NCBI GenBank assembly: GCA_003864495.1
Contig: ML133401.1
Coordinates: 6,501,189-6,565,188, forward strand
Length of the DNA: 64,000 nucleotides
Direction of reading: 5' to 3'
From: Nemopilema nomurai
Taxonomy: Eukaryota; Cnidaria; Scyphozoa; Rhizostomeae; Rhizostomatidae
Part shown: positions 11,735 to 25,600 of the stretch, piece after piece
Layout: the number at the start of each line of letters is the position of its first letter
Numbering within the stretch: the stretch's first letter is position 1
The notes under the pieces: generated by a model
Database searches by the model: none
Seen by the model: only the letters and a program-made list of their open reading frames with translations
What the model was told of the DNA's origin: nothing
Position numbers and translations under genes: made by a program

Positions 11735-14700
11735 AAAGACAATTTTTTCCTTGGTCATATTACGTGTGGACACATGAATTCATAAATGTTTGATGAAGGA
11801 CATGCAATGTTTGTATCAGCAATTTAGCATAAACTTTTACTTATTTGCAATGAATATCGTAGAATCTGAAGTGCTTGATTTGTAATTCTACTTTTTTAAG
11901 TCTTTAGCCTGAACAATTTTCTATTGATCAGATTTTGCAAACCAGTGGCCTTTAGGCATGCTCCAATTCCTTGGATATTGCATTTGAAGTTTGATTGAAT
12001 TTAAAAGTGTGAATTAAAATAATTAAAATGTTATGATTCAGAAAATTGCAAAATCTTTTCACATTAAATTAGAGATGATAATTTCATTGAATCTAATGCT
12101 AATTAACATTTAAGTTGTCATTTTCAAGATTTGACAAATTTCTTATGAGAATTCAACCAGTCTCTGGTCTAACAAGAACTTCTTCCCAAAGCATGCTGAT
12201 TTTAATTAATAAGATGTTTTACGCACTTTGGTTTTAGGTGTCATTATGAATAAGTTTGTTTCTCTGATAACTATGTAACTTCAAATTCATTGAGATATAG
12301 CACCAGTGTCACTCTGCTTAGATTTAAAGATGTCTGACTGTGTATCTGATAACTTCTGGAATAATTTTGAAGTAGAATCCAAGAGTGTTTTCTTTGTTTG
12401 TTCTTTGCCAATTGTTGTTTTGAATCTCTTGAGCCCTGTTCAAACAAACCATTGAAACATTCCTTTTTGTTTGGTCAGGATTCATAGCTGAAACTTTATT
12501 TAGTAAATATCATGTTTTTGTATTTACTGAATGACTGGATTAAAATTGAAAGGCAATTTTGAACACATATTTAGGCTTGAGCTAAACTTATGTTTAACCT
12601 AAGCAAAAATTTCCTTTTGTTTGACAAAAATCAGCTCTACATTGTGTACTTGTGATTTACAACTGAGCATTTTCCTGTTCCTTTTAGAGGCTGCAGTGAT
12701 TTGTTGTTTATTTGCATTGTCACACCACATCCTCGTTCCTCAGCCTAGACTTTTCCATCCCAATTACATCATCTTCCTCATCATCCTATTTCAAAAAAAT
12801 TATTTTCAGAGCAATAGTAAAAATGTAATTGTTAAGTTTAATTAAGAATCAAAGTAAGATCCAGAGTCATAGACATGGGCAAATCATTGCCCCTCGATTT
12901 CTCTGGCTCTGTTTTCCCCCCGTTAAATAAGACTATGGTGGATTTGATTATCCATAAACATTTATTCAGCTAAGTGACCATTTTTCATTGGAGCAAGAGC
13001 CATGAGCAGTCTCGTGATTTGTCAATCAACGGATTGCAGCATAAATGTTTTCCGTTGTCACTTCTGCTGCGTTTTGGGAATCTATTGTCAATGATATCTT
13101 TGATTCTATTTGTTCAAAGTTCTTCCTTCTTAATGCTGTTGGAATAGTTATCTGACATTTGCCTATTGATACTCTCTCTTATAATTGAAATTACAATTCC
13201 AAATTATTTTTTGCTAGTTTCTTGGAAAATAGCCGTGATATCAAATAAATAGCCAATATCCACATTCGCTTTTTGAAAGCTAAAACCTTTACCGTAAATT
13301 CTCTTTTGATCCTACCCTCTCTCAGGTTCTTTGTTATATTTTTTTGTGCAAGACTCACAATATTTTCTCTAACTTTTTGTGCAGTACAATGATTATTTAT
13401 TTGGTCCCTGAATTGCAAAAATATCTGCTTGTTACAACCAAACCGTCCACATCATGAAATCGTTGCCCTAATGTTAAAAAGTCTTAAGTACAGTTTTCTG
13501 TGCTATAAACTTGCACAATAAAAACGTCAGCTCAATCGGCATATGTTCAACCACTTCTAATATCATACACCATTTTTGTTGCACGAATGTATTATGATCC
13601 TTCAACCAAATAATAGTTGATCCGTCCACGAAAAGCACTTGTCGATAGACACATCATAAAAGTTCCAAGATTCTTTTTATGTCTCCCACTACGCTGTGTT
13701 TCTGATTTCAAGGGATTTTTCCGATTAGATTGTTTGATTAAGATATTCTATAATTTTGACAGTGTGATCTGCAGCTGTTTTAAAAGAGCGCACATACCTT
13801 GAAGTATTAGTTTGTTTGCAGGGAGCCTTGTCTTTGTACTCCAGCCATCACCAAAAACTGCAATGGGTGCCGATTTTCCGGCTTTCGTTCGTTTGTGGCA
13901 GAGATCCGGGGTACTGTCCGCGGCTCGGAAGGCAATAGAAATCCGAACGAAAACCTTGCTAAATCAATCATTTGTTCGATAAGGAATATTTGGGTAACAT
14001 AAATGGCGTTGTTCGGTTAAAGACAACAGTGATTCAAATTCTATTACAATTTCTATGAATGTGAACGCTAGATAGATTAGATAAGGAGGATGATGGCTGG
14101 ATAGGAGAATGATTTAGCGTTTTTTTTGAATGACAGGAAAGTTATTTTAAGCTTTTTATCCTTTGGATTCAAGCACGCTGGAGGTTGTACCTCCATGTCT
14201 TGCTCCACATTCGTTGTTTATAGCTTTACATCGAACCAGGGACGTAGTATGTATAATTTAAAGTTGGGTGCGGGGGAAGGCCCATTTAGGCAGGAGCAAG
14301 GTCTCTTAGTAGGTGTTGTAAGGGCACATCTCCTTAAACATAGACACGGGAGCCCCCACTTTTCAACAATGGAGATCAAACTCTTATTTACAGTTCACGA
14401 AAATACCTCTCTTCTGCCTACATGTGTCCCCCAACTTTATTCACTGATGCAAACGAAAAGGAGGGTGATGTGTATGGGTGACGGCGAGGCTTTTACGTAA
14501 ATATATGTACTTTAACTCTGAAAATTGGGGGCATGTGCTCCCTGCCCCTCTCCGACTTCTACGTCTATGTATAGGCTATTTAGAAATATTTGGCTATTGC
14601 ATTGGATGCTTCAAGATCTGTCTCCCAAAAACCCTTACTTGAAGAGTAATAATAGGAAGTGGAGCTGCAACGCTGGGAAGGAGAATTCGAGGCGGAAGTT

Positions 14701-14937
14701 AATTCTTGGCAATGTTGCCTTTTTGTAACTGAGAAGTGAATAAAAGAATTTCATGGTTTTCCCCGGTAGTTGCTTTTCTGGAGTTTTGGCACACCCACGT
14801 TGAATACAGCTTGCACTGTATTCTGGTGAAAGCTACAATTCTCCCGCCTTGCATGGAGATCGTTGGACAGAGCTAGAACTGAGGAGCTAGGATTTAGGCC
14901 GGCGAGATCCCTGGTGCAAGCGCATTGTGATCTAATA
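11735..14937. other. Intergenic region and presumed 5' flank of the SHIP gene
   Basis: About 3.2 kb without an exon chain. The first part is AT-rich 3' flank of the USP gene. A 124-codon open frame (14126-14500) and a 67-codon one (14525-14728) show no family motif and sit in a G-rich patch that looks like a decayed repeat. From about 14760 to the ATG at 14938 the sequence is the natural place for the promoter and 5' UTR of the next gene, but no core promoter element is clear. Confidence 0.4.
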
Positions 14938-16656
14938 ATGGCGGAAGATAAAATGCCGTCTTGGTACCATAGACACATAAGCCGAATGGGAGCAGAGAAG
15001 CTGCTGGCTAAGACTGGAGTTAAAGGTGCCTACCTTGTTAGGAGAGTGAATCACTTCAAGACACAAAAGTGTTATGCTTCTTGTGAGTTTGTGGATTGAA
15101 CTCTTGTCCATTGGGTGTAATGTCTTTTTTGTAAAATTATGATTAGTGTTTTGCAATAGACCTTATCAAGTCTGTAAACATAGCAGCTTTCTACTACGAT
15201 TCAACATAATTTTGAACCTAAGATATTTTAAGTAAAAGTATTTATATACGGTGGCTCTGTGTTACCAGATATTGTAACATTATCTATTTCACAGTAAACC
15301 TTTGATTAACGTACACTTTAAATTTAGCAATGTCCTCAAAGTAAGTAATCACGGATGAATTATGACCATTTAACACATGTACGACTTAATTGTTAAACTT
15401 TTGTATTTGGAATTATTTTGAGTCAACATTCTTTATGTTGCTGCATTTGTTTATATAAATTCTTGGCCTAGCAAGTTGCATGCATGAAATGGAAATGTTT
15501 CACGAAAAGGTGTTAGCTATCATTTGGTTCATGTATTGTTGGTCTATGAAAGTGGAATCTAGACACATAGCATCAGTGGCCATGTTGCTGACACAATGAA
15601 TCTGCAACCAGTTGACTCATACCACATGCCAATTTCTTTTCATGATTATTTTCCTCTGCAATTATCCCTTTTCATTTTGAGGTCTGTATCTAATATGTCT
15701 AAAGCAAAAAATATGAGTTAACATTGAGGTCCCCAACAAAAAGAGAAATCAATATTGTGCAAAATAGCCTTAATTTATAAACTTCATTTCATTTTCTGGT
15801 ATAAGATTACTCAGATTTTGCAAACACCAGAAAGTGTCCAAAAGCTGACAAATTTGATGGCCAGGTCTCAAAGTTATTACTCAAAAACCAAGTGGGAGGT
15901 TGTAAGAAAGATTTGCGTGTTATAATCTTCTAACAGTGAATTCTCATGTTGTCATTTTGATGTCAACTTAAATGTCTTTTTTTTAACTTCTTGTCCATTT
16001 GACCATTAAGCACTGATTTAATTTTTTATATTTCAAACTATCCATGTTTGCCTGCTGTGTTGAATAATTTATATTTTCATTTTTATGTTTATTCGATTAA
16101 GGTTTGAGATCAATAGATTTTTTTAAATGTCATTGTTCTCTTGTAAGAACCCAAGATGGTATTCGTCATCACAAAATTGTCAGAAGTGCAGATGGGAAGT
16201 GGTCTTTGGAGGTATTTTTGATGAATTTTTGATAACTTATTGCTTGGTTCATCATCTGCACAGCTCCATGTTTGCAAAACACTTGTATGCCAATAGTATT
16301 TCCTCTGGCATATTCACTTTATAGAGATATAGTTATTATGTATTGTGTTTGCAAACTGGTATTCTCAAAAATTTGTTTTGTGAACAACTTCATTATGAAT
16401 GTTGTGAAAGCACTTTTTTCTATTTATCTTTGTGAAGCCCATAAATGTAATTCAACATGATTTTAGGCCATATATTTTCTCTCCTAATTCTTTCGATTGC
16501 AGACAGCCGTAAATGCCCAGCAGCAGCTTTTTGAATCAATAGAGCACTTGATATCATACTATCAAGTTAAAAGAGAGCAGATACCTTTGCCTTTAACACT
16601 AGCAGTATCAGAAGAGGGAGCTTCACTTGGGGGTGATCAGGAATCTTATGATTCAG
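14938..16656 (+). other. SHIP exons 1-3: N-terminal SH2 domain
   Basis: Phosphotyrosine-binding module, about residues 7-95. It opens with PSWYHRHISRMGAEKLL, then GAYLVRR (the Arg of the FLVR motif binds phosphotyrosine), CYASCETQDGIRHHKI and, in exon 3, QLFESIEHLISYYQ. Joining exons 1 and 2 needs care: a strong GTGAGT donor at 15083 would create a stop, whereas the GTTTGT donor at 15087 keeps the frame and gives a normal-length SH2 strand, so I chose the latter. Exon 3 ends in an acidic, Tyr-containing tail (DQESYDSG). Confidence 0.88.
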
Positions 16657-19600
16657 GTTTGTCTGATGAGGACATTATATATAAATAAGTTCAGCAACAT
16701 TATATATGTATCATAGCTTATCACATTTCTTGTTGAAAAATAGTCAGCTTGTACATCTTGGTTGTTATTGAGATATCATGGAACAGGTTAAACAAGCTAT
16801 TACAACAAGCTTTAATTTCTTCAATATAAGGCAAAACATAAAATTTGTTGATTTTGAACTGTGAACCAACTTCCAACTCACTCCTGTTTTAGCAAGATTT
16901 CCTTAAGTAATTTTTCTGGGGGTGCAATGTATGAAAGAGTTTTATATATTTGATAAAGTATGTTTGTCAGATATCTTAGAAAACTAATTATGCTGATATT
17001 TCATTACTCAAATGCAATTTTAGATGATGAAGATGAGGGTGTAATATCAGAAGGCCAAAGCAGTGATTCAATTGTGATGCCATTCTTTTTGCAACAAATG
17101 GAGGTTCTGAAGGGAAAATCGTATGTACCTTACTTTAAAGATTGCTTTATGGATATGCATTTTATCTGCTTTAATCAAACTCAGTATTATTAAGAATCTA
17201 ACATCTTTTAGGCTATGCTATATTTGTCTGCTATAAAACTAATTTCTATTAATTTGAACTTGTTAAACAAGAGGCTATTGTTATTGAGTTAAACATAACA
17301 TATTGGAGCCAATGTTGATTTGATTTCACAAACTATCAAATATTAGTTTATCACAACTTAATTCAGATCTATCCATCTTTGTTTTTGTAGCCTCCAAATG
17401 TAAATGTTGCTAGAATACTTCACAATTTATGAGGTTTTCATGTTGTTGATACTGCCTAAAGTAAATCTTCTATAAACCCATTTCCACTGATACATATGGA
17501 TAAGACACATGTTAACTACAACTCCCCTATTGATGTTTAATGGATTCAAGATTAATGCTCATCATTATTTTCAATAGATTGTGAAGGTTTTTTTGTGATG
17601 TGTATTTGAAATGATTCTTGGAAGTTGTTGATGTCAACAATGTGTTTGAAGGTCTGATGATGACTTTGAAAAAAGTCTAGAATCCTACATAAGAAGTGGA
17701 CTGATTCATGATTTTCATAAAGTTAAGATGGGTGCAACAAAGCTCCCACAATTGAACAAGGTTGTAACAACCGAGCTTCAAAGGTATGCAAGTGCTTTTG
17801 CTTTTGTGTTGAAAAAGAAAGTGGCCATTTAAGATATTTTCTCCAATTTTATAGACTTGGAATTTGCGATTTGCCGTGAGGTAGTTTACTTTCATTTATG
17901 TCCTCGCATTAGAGCTGCTAGAGAGGGCCTTCTTTCTACTCACACACCATATTCGATTAATGCTCTGGTCACAGAGCGAACCCCGTCAAATGGTTCTTAT
18001 GCATAAGACAGTAAAAATTTGCTCAAGCAGTATGGAAACCAATAACCACTTATTCTGTTTTGGCTTAAAGATTATGGGTACACAAAAACTTGTCTCCAAA
18101 GGAAATGTTTGATTTTTCGAACCTTCTACCGAATTTATAACGTGTTGGGTTATAAAGAGTTTCTAGACCGTGTTATGATATATTTATTGTTGATACAAAA
18201 GAAGAGTAATTTTTTACCTGTTGTTTTGGTGTGTTGATTCTCATTATCCCAGGATAGAGACAGTATACTTTTTTTAGGTTTATACAAAGGGTTGTGATTA
18301 TCACAGAAGGTTTGAAATGTCATATTTTGTTTAGCTTCCAAATGATGAATAAGCCATTTTGAATAAAGTATTGCAAGGCATCATATATTTCATTAGAATT
18401 CCATTGTAGATCTCTTGATGCGTTCACTAAGAAGGTAGAATTCCTATTAGAGCTCTTCGATGTTGGGGCAAATGATGGTTTGGTATGTAGCAGTTATTCT
18501 TATTTGTTTTGGTTGACCACATCACTATAGATTTACTTCTAAAGGAACAATATGAATTTGCTGATGTCTTTTTACAATATTTACAAAAAAGGAAATAAGT
18601 CTAAAAGTGTGCTAATGAACCAGAATTTATTTAGGTTTATTTTTCGAGATAATTTTCATGGATGTATGCATTTACATGAAAAACTTTAAATAAATGAACT
18701 GCAAGGCAGAAGGACAATGAAAATAATGAATTTGATTAAGATTCCAAAAGATAGTGAATGCTAACAACATTTTTCTACTGCAATGTACTAGTCAGTGACC
18801 TTTGGATACTAGTATGCAAAAACTATGGTCCCGCTCTTCTGTATTACATTAAGGGTTTCATGCATTTCCAAAAATGTTCTTGGAGGACGATGTCGACACA
18901 GGAATTTTTATTGAAACGTTAGCAGTTACTCGCATCCACTTTTGGTGACAAGTGACTCGCTTATCTAATGCTTGATTACAAACAAGTTTCTGACGTGCAT
19001 GACAATCGTATGATAATGACTCAACCGTATTTGATAGCTGCACCTTGGAGGCTGACGCTCAGACGGGAAGGCGAAGTCTAATTGTTAGTCCTTTGCTGAA
19101 TGCTTGAGCATAGGTGTATTTTCTTGTTTTGTTAGTAGCATCAGATAGAATAGGAGATTTTTTTTATTCCGGGTTGTTTGATTTTCAGGTACGAGGAAGT
19201 AACATCGGTCAAAATGCACTGCAGTCAAAGGTATGCTGCTTTCACCTGGGTTACCGAAAGAAAATCGATCAAATAAGGCCATTTATTATTGCATTTATTA
19301 TGATTGTTTCAGCTTTTGCTCTGGCTGTTGTAATTGCCGTCATTTCTCCTGTTAGGCGAGTCATAACAAATGACCACGGACTGACAGAAAGTCTCTCTCT
19401 TACATCTCTAACACCATCATCACGATCCTTGCAGTTCCTAACAAGGCAGTCTTTTGTATAGCTCCAACATCAACTGGCACTCCAAAATTTTTCCATCCAC
19501 CTATCGAATTCTTCACACTTCCAAGGGCACCTACAACCACATGCTCTGTGATCTTATAACATCAAAACGACATGCTCTGGACCACTCATTGACGCGTAAA

Positions 19601-22600
19601 CTTGTAGTTCAGTTTTTGTCATTGAAAATATATTTTATAGGCTGATATTATCAATAACTTTGAATTTCTGCGAAGATTGATAACAGGAAATGACTTTTTT
19701 CCCCCGCAACATCTGTGCATTGGACTGTTTTTGGGTGAATCTGTATACCTCACCTCATTCTTTCAATCGTGTTCTCAATACCACGGCGTTTTGCATCCCG
19801 CAGAGCGCAGGCGCCTATTCCGCAGATTTTGAGCGCATCACCAGTCAACTAAGTACATGCATATCTCACGTGGAACGCATCGAGTCAAAGGTATGTGTTT
19901 CTGTCCTTCTGCTTTAAAGAGCATGTTTAATGAAGATTTCTTTCTTAGGAGCAAGTCGATAGCTTTTTCCTGTCAAGGGTAAAAGGGTAAATATCCCTCA
20001 AAAAGGCACTCGTGAAGCTAGACGCATTAATTTTTAAAGAGATTTACAGCTTTAGATAAAATTTCTATTGCCCCTGAAGAAATTTTGACCAATATTTAAT
20101 ATTTACTTCCCTAGAGCTACAAAGTCTTGAAAGATTATAGCGGTAGAGGTCTGGAAAAGAACTTGGATCAGCAGGAAACATACCAGTTCCTGCCAAAGGC
20201 TGATGTAACTCGTAGTTCGTTTTCGAGACAACGACAAGGGATATGGCAACTTTTCTCCGTAAGTCGTTCGTTAGTTTGGTATTCCAGGATGAAGTTTGTA
20301 TGGTTATCAAAAGCTGTTGTAGGCACAGACCCTCATTGAAGCGAGCTACGTTGGCCTACTTCCAGATCGAAATTTGAAGACATTGTCTATATTACGGAGT
20401 TGATGAAGAAAGTTGTTACTGCCTGGTCTGACTTTAAATACGAGTAAAAAGCATCAATATGAAAAGACTCAACGGAGCCTTACCTTACAACAAACTTGCG
20501 ATGCAAAGAAGTTTCATCAATTCAAATATTTAAGAGCAATTTCTCAAGTTTTGAAAATAACAGCTCATCGTTTGAGAGCCATTTTGTTAGCAAGGCGCAA
20601 CTGTGAACAAGAGTTTACGGTTGAATCATAATCTGTTTGGCTTGCATTTGTATTCTGAATGTATCTATGTTGCGTTTGGTAGGTCAGCAAGGGGAATAGC
20701 AAGGCAGAGATGTTCATCTCATTGAACTTGAAGGAAGGTAAGTCTTCCTGCATTTCGTGTGACCTGACTACCTAAAAGAAATGATGTTGAACGAGTTTAT
20801 CATGTAAACATAAACGGCCTTTACCCAATCGCTCTTGCTGTATATCACGTAACGGAGGCTCGAGAGCGACCCTGGCGCTGTGCCTCAACCCAACATTGTT
20901 TCGTATGATAATGAGGCCAATTCAACAGGGGTGCTAGACATTGATCTGGTTTGAAACCTGTCATTTTAATTGCTTGGCATCTGTTGTTAATGATCAACAG
21001 AGGCATAAGGAGAAGGTCGGAAAGAGCAATCCTTGTTCTCCAAATACTGGCAAAAGTCTGACGTGTTTGCCTGAATATTGAATGCGTTGTATCCCCTGTT
21101 TGCAATTGTATTCGATGAAGACTTACGCGGGCAAAGGCTGACTCCTTTTTGGGACATGAGACTTCAGGGGCCTGGATGTTTGCACTAGCTTGTTTGTAGC
21201 TAGCCGTTACTGCTCAATCGTAAACATCACAGCTGCAAATTGCTACAGACTGCGTTTATCAAGTCAATTTCTGTTTTCATCTGTTTCGGCGAGTAGTTAA
21301 ACCTTTCCTAATGACCAGTCTCGAAATTAATCCATCAATTTTTTCCTGGAAAGCCTGACATTCTTCTTCAACATTTCTTCTTTTCAATTTCGATAGTTTG
21401 ATATTCAGCGTGTCAATCGTCCTTGGTAAAAACCGCATCCTGCCCAGACGTGACATGCTCTTGCAAGGAAATGCCGTTTATTTCTTAACCTCTTGATAAG
21501 CCATTTATTCTTTTGCAAACATTCTTTTGTAGAAGAATGGGTATTCTTGACATCACACATTCTTTCTCCTCCATAACTGAGCTGGTATATAGCCATCTCA
21601 GATGTTGGCAAGTAGAGTGAATCGTCTTGTACGAAAACAAAATGAAAGCAGCCTTTTTCTCCTAGTATAAGATACACATCCCTGATAGAGGGTGTCATCA
21701 AGTAGCGTGTTGATAAGCTCTTATTGTTTAAGGGAAAATTGCATTTCTCAAGAACAAAGATGATAGTCCGACGATAGCGAATACTGAAGACCAAGAAAAC
21801 AGTGAGTTTTTTCACTTCAGATTTGTTGCAAGGCTTGCCAGTAAACCACCCCCTACGCCATTTTGTTTCAGGCAGTGAAGTAAAATTTGCTTGACCGTTT
21901 TGCTAAAATTGCCAAAATTGACATAAAAAGTTTAGAGTAGAGGAAGCTCTCAGAATTCCTCCTATGTTGCAGGCGAATGATATTGCATTTAGATCAATTT
22001 ATCTATCCGCTTGTCCAAAGAATAGGTAGAGAACAGTCGACTGCAAAGCTATACATTATCCTACATTCTTCTGTAAGATCTAACTTCGAAGGAGATTAAC
22101 TGTTCTATCTGTCACTAGTTAGCTAAAGAATATCGTCTTTGTTATTACAGTTGCCCAGCTTCTTAAAGACAAATCAACGAAGACTAGTCTTGGAATAACG
22201 ATCGGCAAGAAGACCACCACCTATCATTTTAAAGACTTCCAGGTGATTCACGTTTCAGCGCTCTTCTGCTTGTTTTGCTCATGTATCATGTCGGTCATCA
22301 TTTTATCGAGTGGTGCTTGGTTCAGTTATTACCTTTTTATCCTATATATCAGTTTTTACCTAAGTATCTTTAAGTCATTAGTTTTACAGAGGGAAAATTA
22401 GTACAAATCGGCAAATAGACCAACCTTTTTTTATTAATTTTCCAAATGAGTTTCTTTAATTTTTTCTTTTATGCTGTTTATTTATAAGCTTTGTTTATTT
22501 ATTATTGAAGTATGTTTATTTATTTACATAAAACCTTTTTGTTTTTAAGATTTTAAGCTGTGTAAATGAATAAGATGAAGATTTTCGAGTTAAGTTAGAA

Positions 22601-25600
22601 AAATCCACTGTTCCATCAAAAAAGTCCATGTTCAGCTTCTGGATCATATTTGCCCCATCTTTAACATTTAAGGATTACAAATGGTAAAATGTCTCTGATA
22701 TATCAGAAATCTTCTTGTTAGTTCCTTGTTTCGTTTTTATGAAAATACTTTTCTGTCAAACTTAGTCTCGCAAAGCAGCGTGTTGAAAATTAATTTTGAT
22801 CTACATACAAAAACAAGCAACTTTATACGAAGAGTTAAGAATTCCAGTGCTAAGAATTCCTTACCTGGCGACCAAAATTTGATTTCCAAAATTCCTTAGC
22901 AACCCTTAACTTTTAATTCGTTTTACTTTGAAATAAGACTTCTGTATGAACATATAAATATAGGTCACAGTTAAGCGTTAAGTGCACAGGATTTAACTCC
23001 CATCCAGTGCTGAGAATTCCTTAAGTTTTTGTCGATTCGAGTACTTCCTTTCTTGTAAAGCACTTGCTTATAAAAAAATGTATTGGTACACTGGAAAGCG
23101 CAGTTCTTAACATTTGGCCGGTGTTTTACGCTCCATTTGCAAGGCCTCGTTAGCGCAGTAGGCAGCGCGTCAGTCTCATAATCTGAAGGTCGTGAGTTCG
23201 ATCCTCACACGGGGCACTTTTTATTTCTTGACACTAATATTTTCCTAGGCTTTTGTTTTGTATGCCAATATAAATTTGTACATTTTCGTCAATGATTGTG
23301 ACAACCCATTTACAGCTAAAGAACATCTAAATCGTTCGAAGGAGATTAAATTATTTATTATTTTTGAACGAAGAATGATTATAGAAGTTTATTCTGAAAA
23401 TTTAGAGAGAAAAATCAGTTAGAAGTGAGTGCTCGTTGAGCATAAGTGATATCATATTCATGAAGATTTCTGTTAATTTTTAAATTATTTGTGGAGGTAT
23501 CTAGATTTTTAAAACTTTATATAGGTTTCGTTACACAAAGCCATTAAGTTAGTTCGGAATCTTGTCGATGAAATTTTCATAATGATTTTCATAAGGAGAT
23601 TTATGCAATCTTATTCATCCTACAATCGTCATCTAACGAACAGAGTTTGAGAGACATAGTGGCCCTCGAAAGAACAATAGAATCTCCTCTGTCAATTAAT
23701 TTTACTCACGGTTTTCACTGTTGACAAATATTTACAATTTTGAGATTTGTAGAAATTTCTACTTCCTTACACCCTGTCACTTATTGGTACTGCCTAAAGT
23801 TATTGACGAACCACAATCGGAACATGAATTCCTTTGTTCAACTTATGACAAACAACTTTCCTAATAATGCATGACCAACAGCCAAGCATGACTCTTATGC
23901 CATTCTGTTGTTTGTTTCAGTTGCGCGAACTATTTTGTCACATGGCAGAGAGAATGAAGAACATCCATTCGGGCTCACGCAATGGCGCTCTTAGTCAGCT
24001 GCAAATCTTCATTGGCACGTGGAACATGGGTAAGTCTCCCAAGGCAGGCATGTGTTTTTTCACTCTATGTTCAAAAAGGCAAAAGTTATATTCGAGTTTA
24101 TTTTTGCCATTTTGCCTTATTAATTAATCAAATCCTTTGATTTCAAGCAACCTTGGATGCCATGGTGGTCACCAAACTTTGCACCGTACATCACTTTTTT
24201 GCATCAAACATCACTTCTTTCGTTTCACCCTTTTAGGCAATGCTCATCCCCCGGAGTCCTTGCATTCCTGGTTTCGATGCATTGGCAACGGGAAGGAGAA
24301 GCCAGAAGGAGAGAACCCAAACACACCCTACGACTTGGTTGCCATTGGAACTCAGGTATGTCACAATTACTTCTCTAGGCTATCTTCTACCATCTAAGTT
24401 TCACAATGGTAACGTGATTTCTCTGTGTTCCTGTTTCTTCAACTTTGCCTCCATAAATCTGTATACTATGTCAACCTCAAGGTCTTATTAAGATCATTAA
24501 TTTTTGTAGGAATTTTTTTAATTAATTTTTGTAGTACTGATGGTGCATTTATTTCTTTTGCTAAATCTTGTTTTCTTGAATGCGTTGGCTACTCATTTGT
24601 TGTTACTCAAAATGTAATCGTATCCCATCTTTCTTCCAATTCTTTGTGAGGATTCATAATTTTTGAAGCAAGTGCGCATTCAATTGGATTATTTGTTAGA
24701 TATTAGATTTGAACTAGGTCTAAAATTTTCATTTTCTTACGATATGACCAAGGTATTCATTCTTTAAAAATTTATTCTCTTCCCAAATTTTTCTTTAGAG
24801 TGCATTTTTTTCATAGGGTGTTTTCCTGGTTACGTTTCACAAAACTTTCCTTAACTTGCAGGAATCTGGACTCAATGAAAAGGAACTGATTTCTAAAATA
24901 AAGTCTTCTCTGCAGAGCCTTTTTAAAATCGATTACCATTTGGTAAGTTGGGTTGCCGTCATGCGAGTTTCGACTTGTTATTCCGCTTCGAATTTGTTCT
25001 TATTCACGTGTTAAGCACCTGTCCGTTTGCCTTGCATCATGGGAATCAAAGTCATTTGCAATGTCAACATCAAAGTTTTCATTGGTGTTTGCAGTTATAA
25101 GGAGATAAGGCTTTTTGCAATATGCACTATCCTTAGATATAATAAGCCATATGTATAATAATTATGATGTAGTATAATTATTTATTAATAGCTTTCCGTG
25201 GAGTTGCCTTTTGCCTCTTGCTAGTAAACCGAGGGTTTCTGATGAATTTTCTACGAACCAGTATGTAAACGAGGCTTCTCCACCTTTCAACATTGCCCAC
25301 GAACCTCGTAGTCATGCACAAGGTGGTATGGTTCTATATTGCGATTTTTCTAGCAGAGTCGTTCCCGAAGCGCGTATTTTTATGGCAAGGTAACTTTCAA
25401 TGCACATCTTTACATGGTTCTCTTCCCAGTGTTGAATAAGTTTGGAAAACAGTTTTGCTAGAATATTTCCTCCGGTTAGAGCCAACGATTTTTATTGTTC
25501 ACAATTGTTTTCTAGGTCGGGAAAGTATCACTCTGGGACATCAGACTTCTGGTGTTTGTGAAGCCGACGCACGCAAGCCAAATAACCCTTGTCAAACAGT

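Noticed and set aside
14863..14937. Upstream in-frame ATG of the SHIP gene (25 extra codons)
   Set aside because: SHIP proteins begin just before the SH2 domain, and the ATG at 14938 fits that position; the extra codons have no family resemblance.
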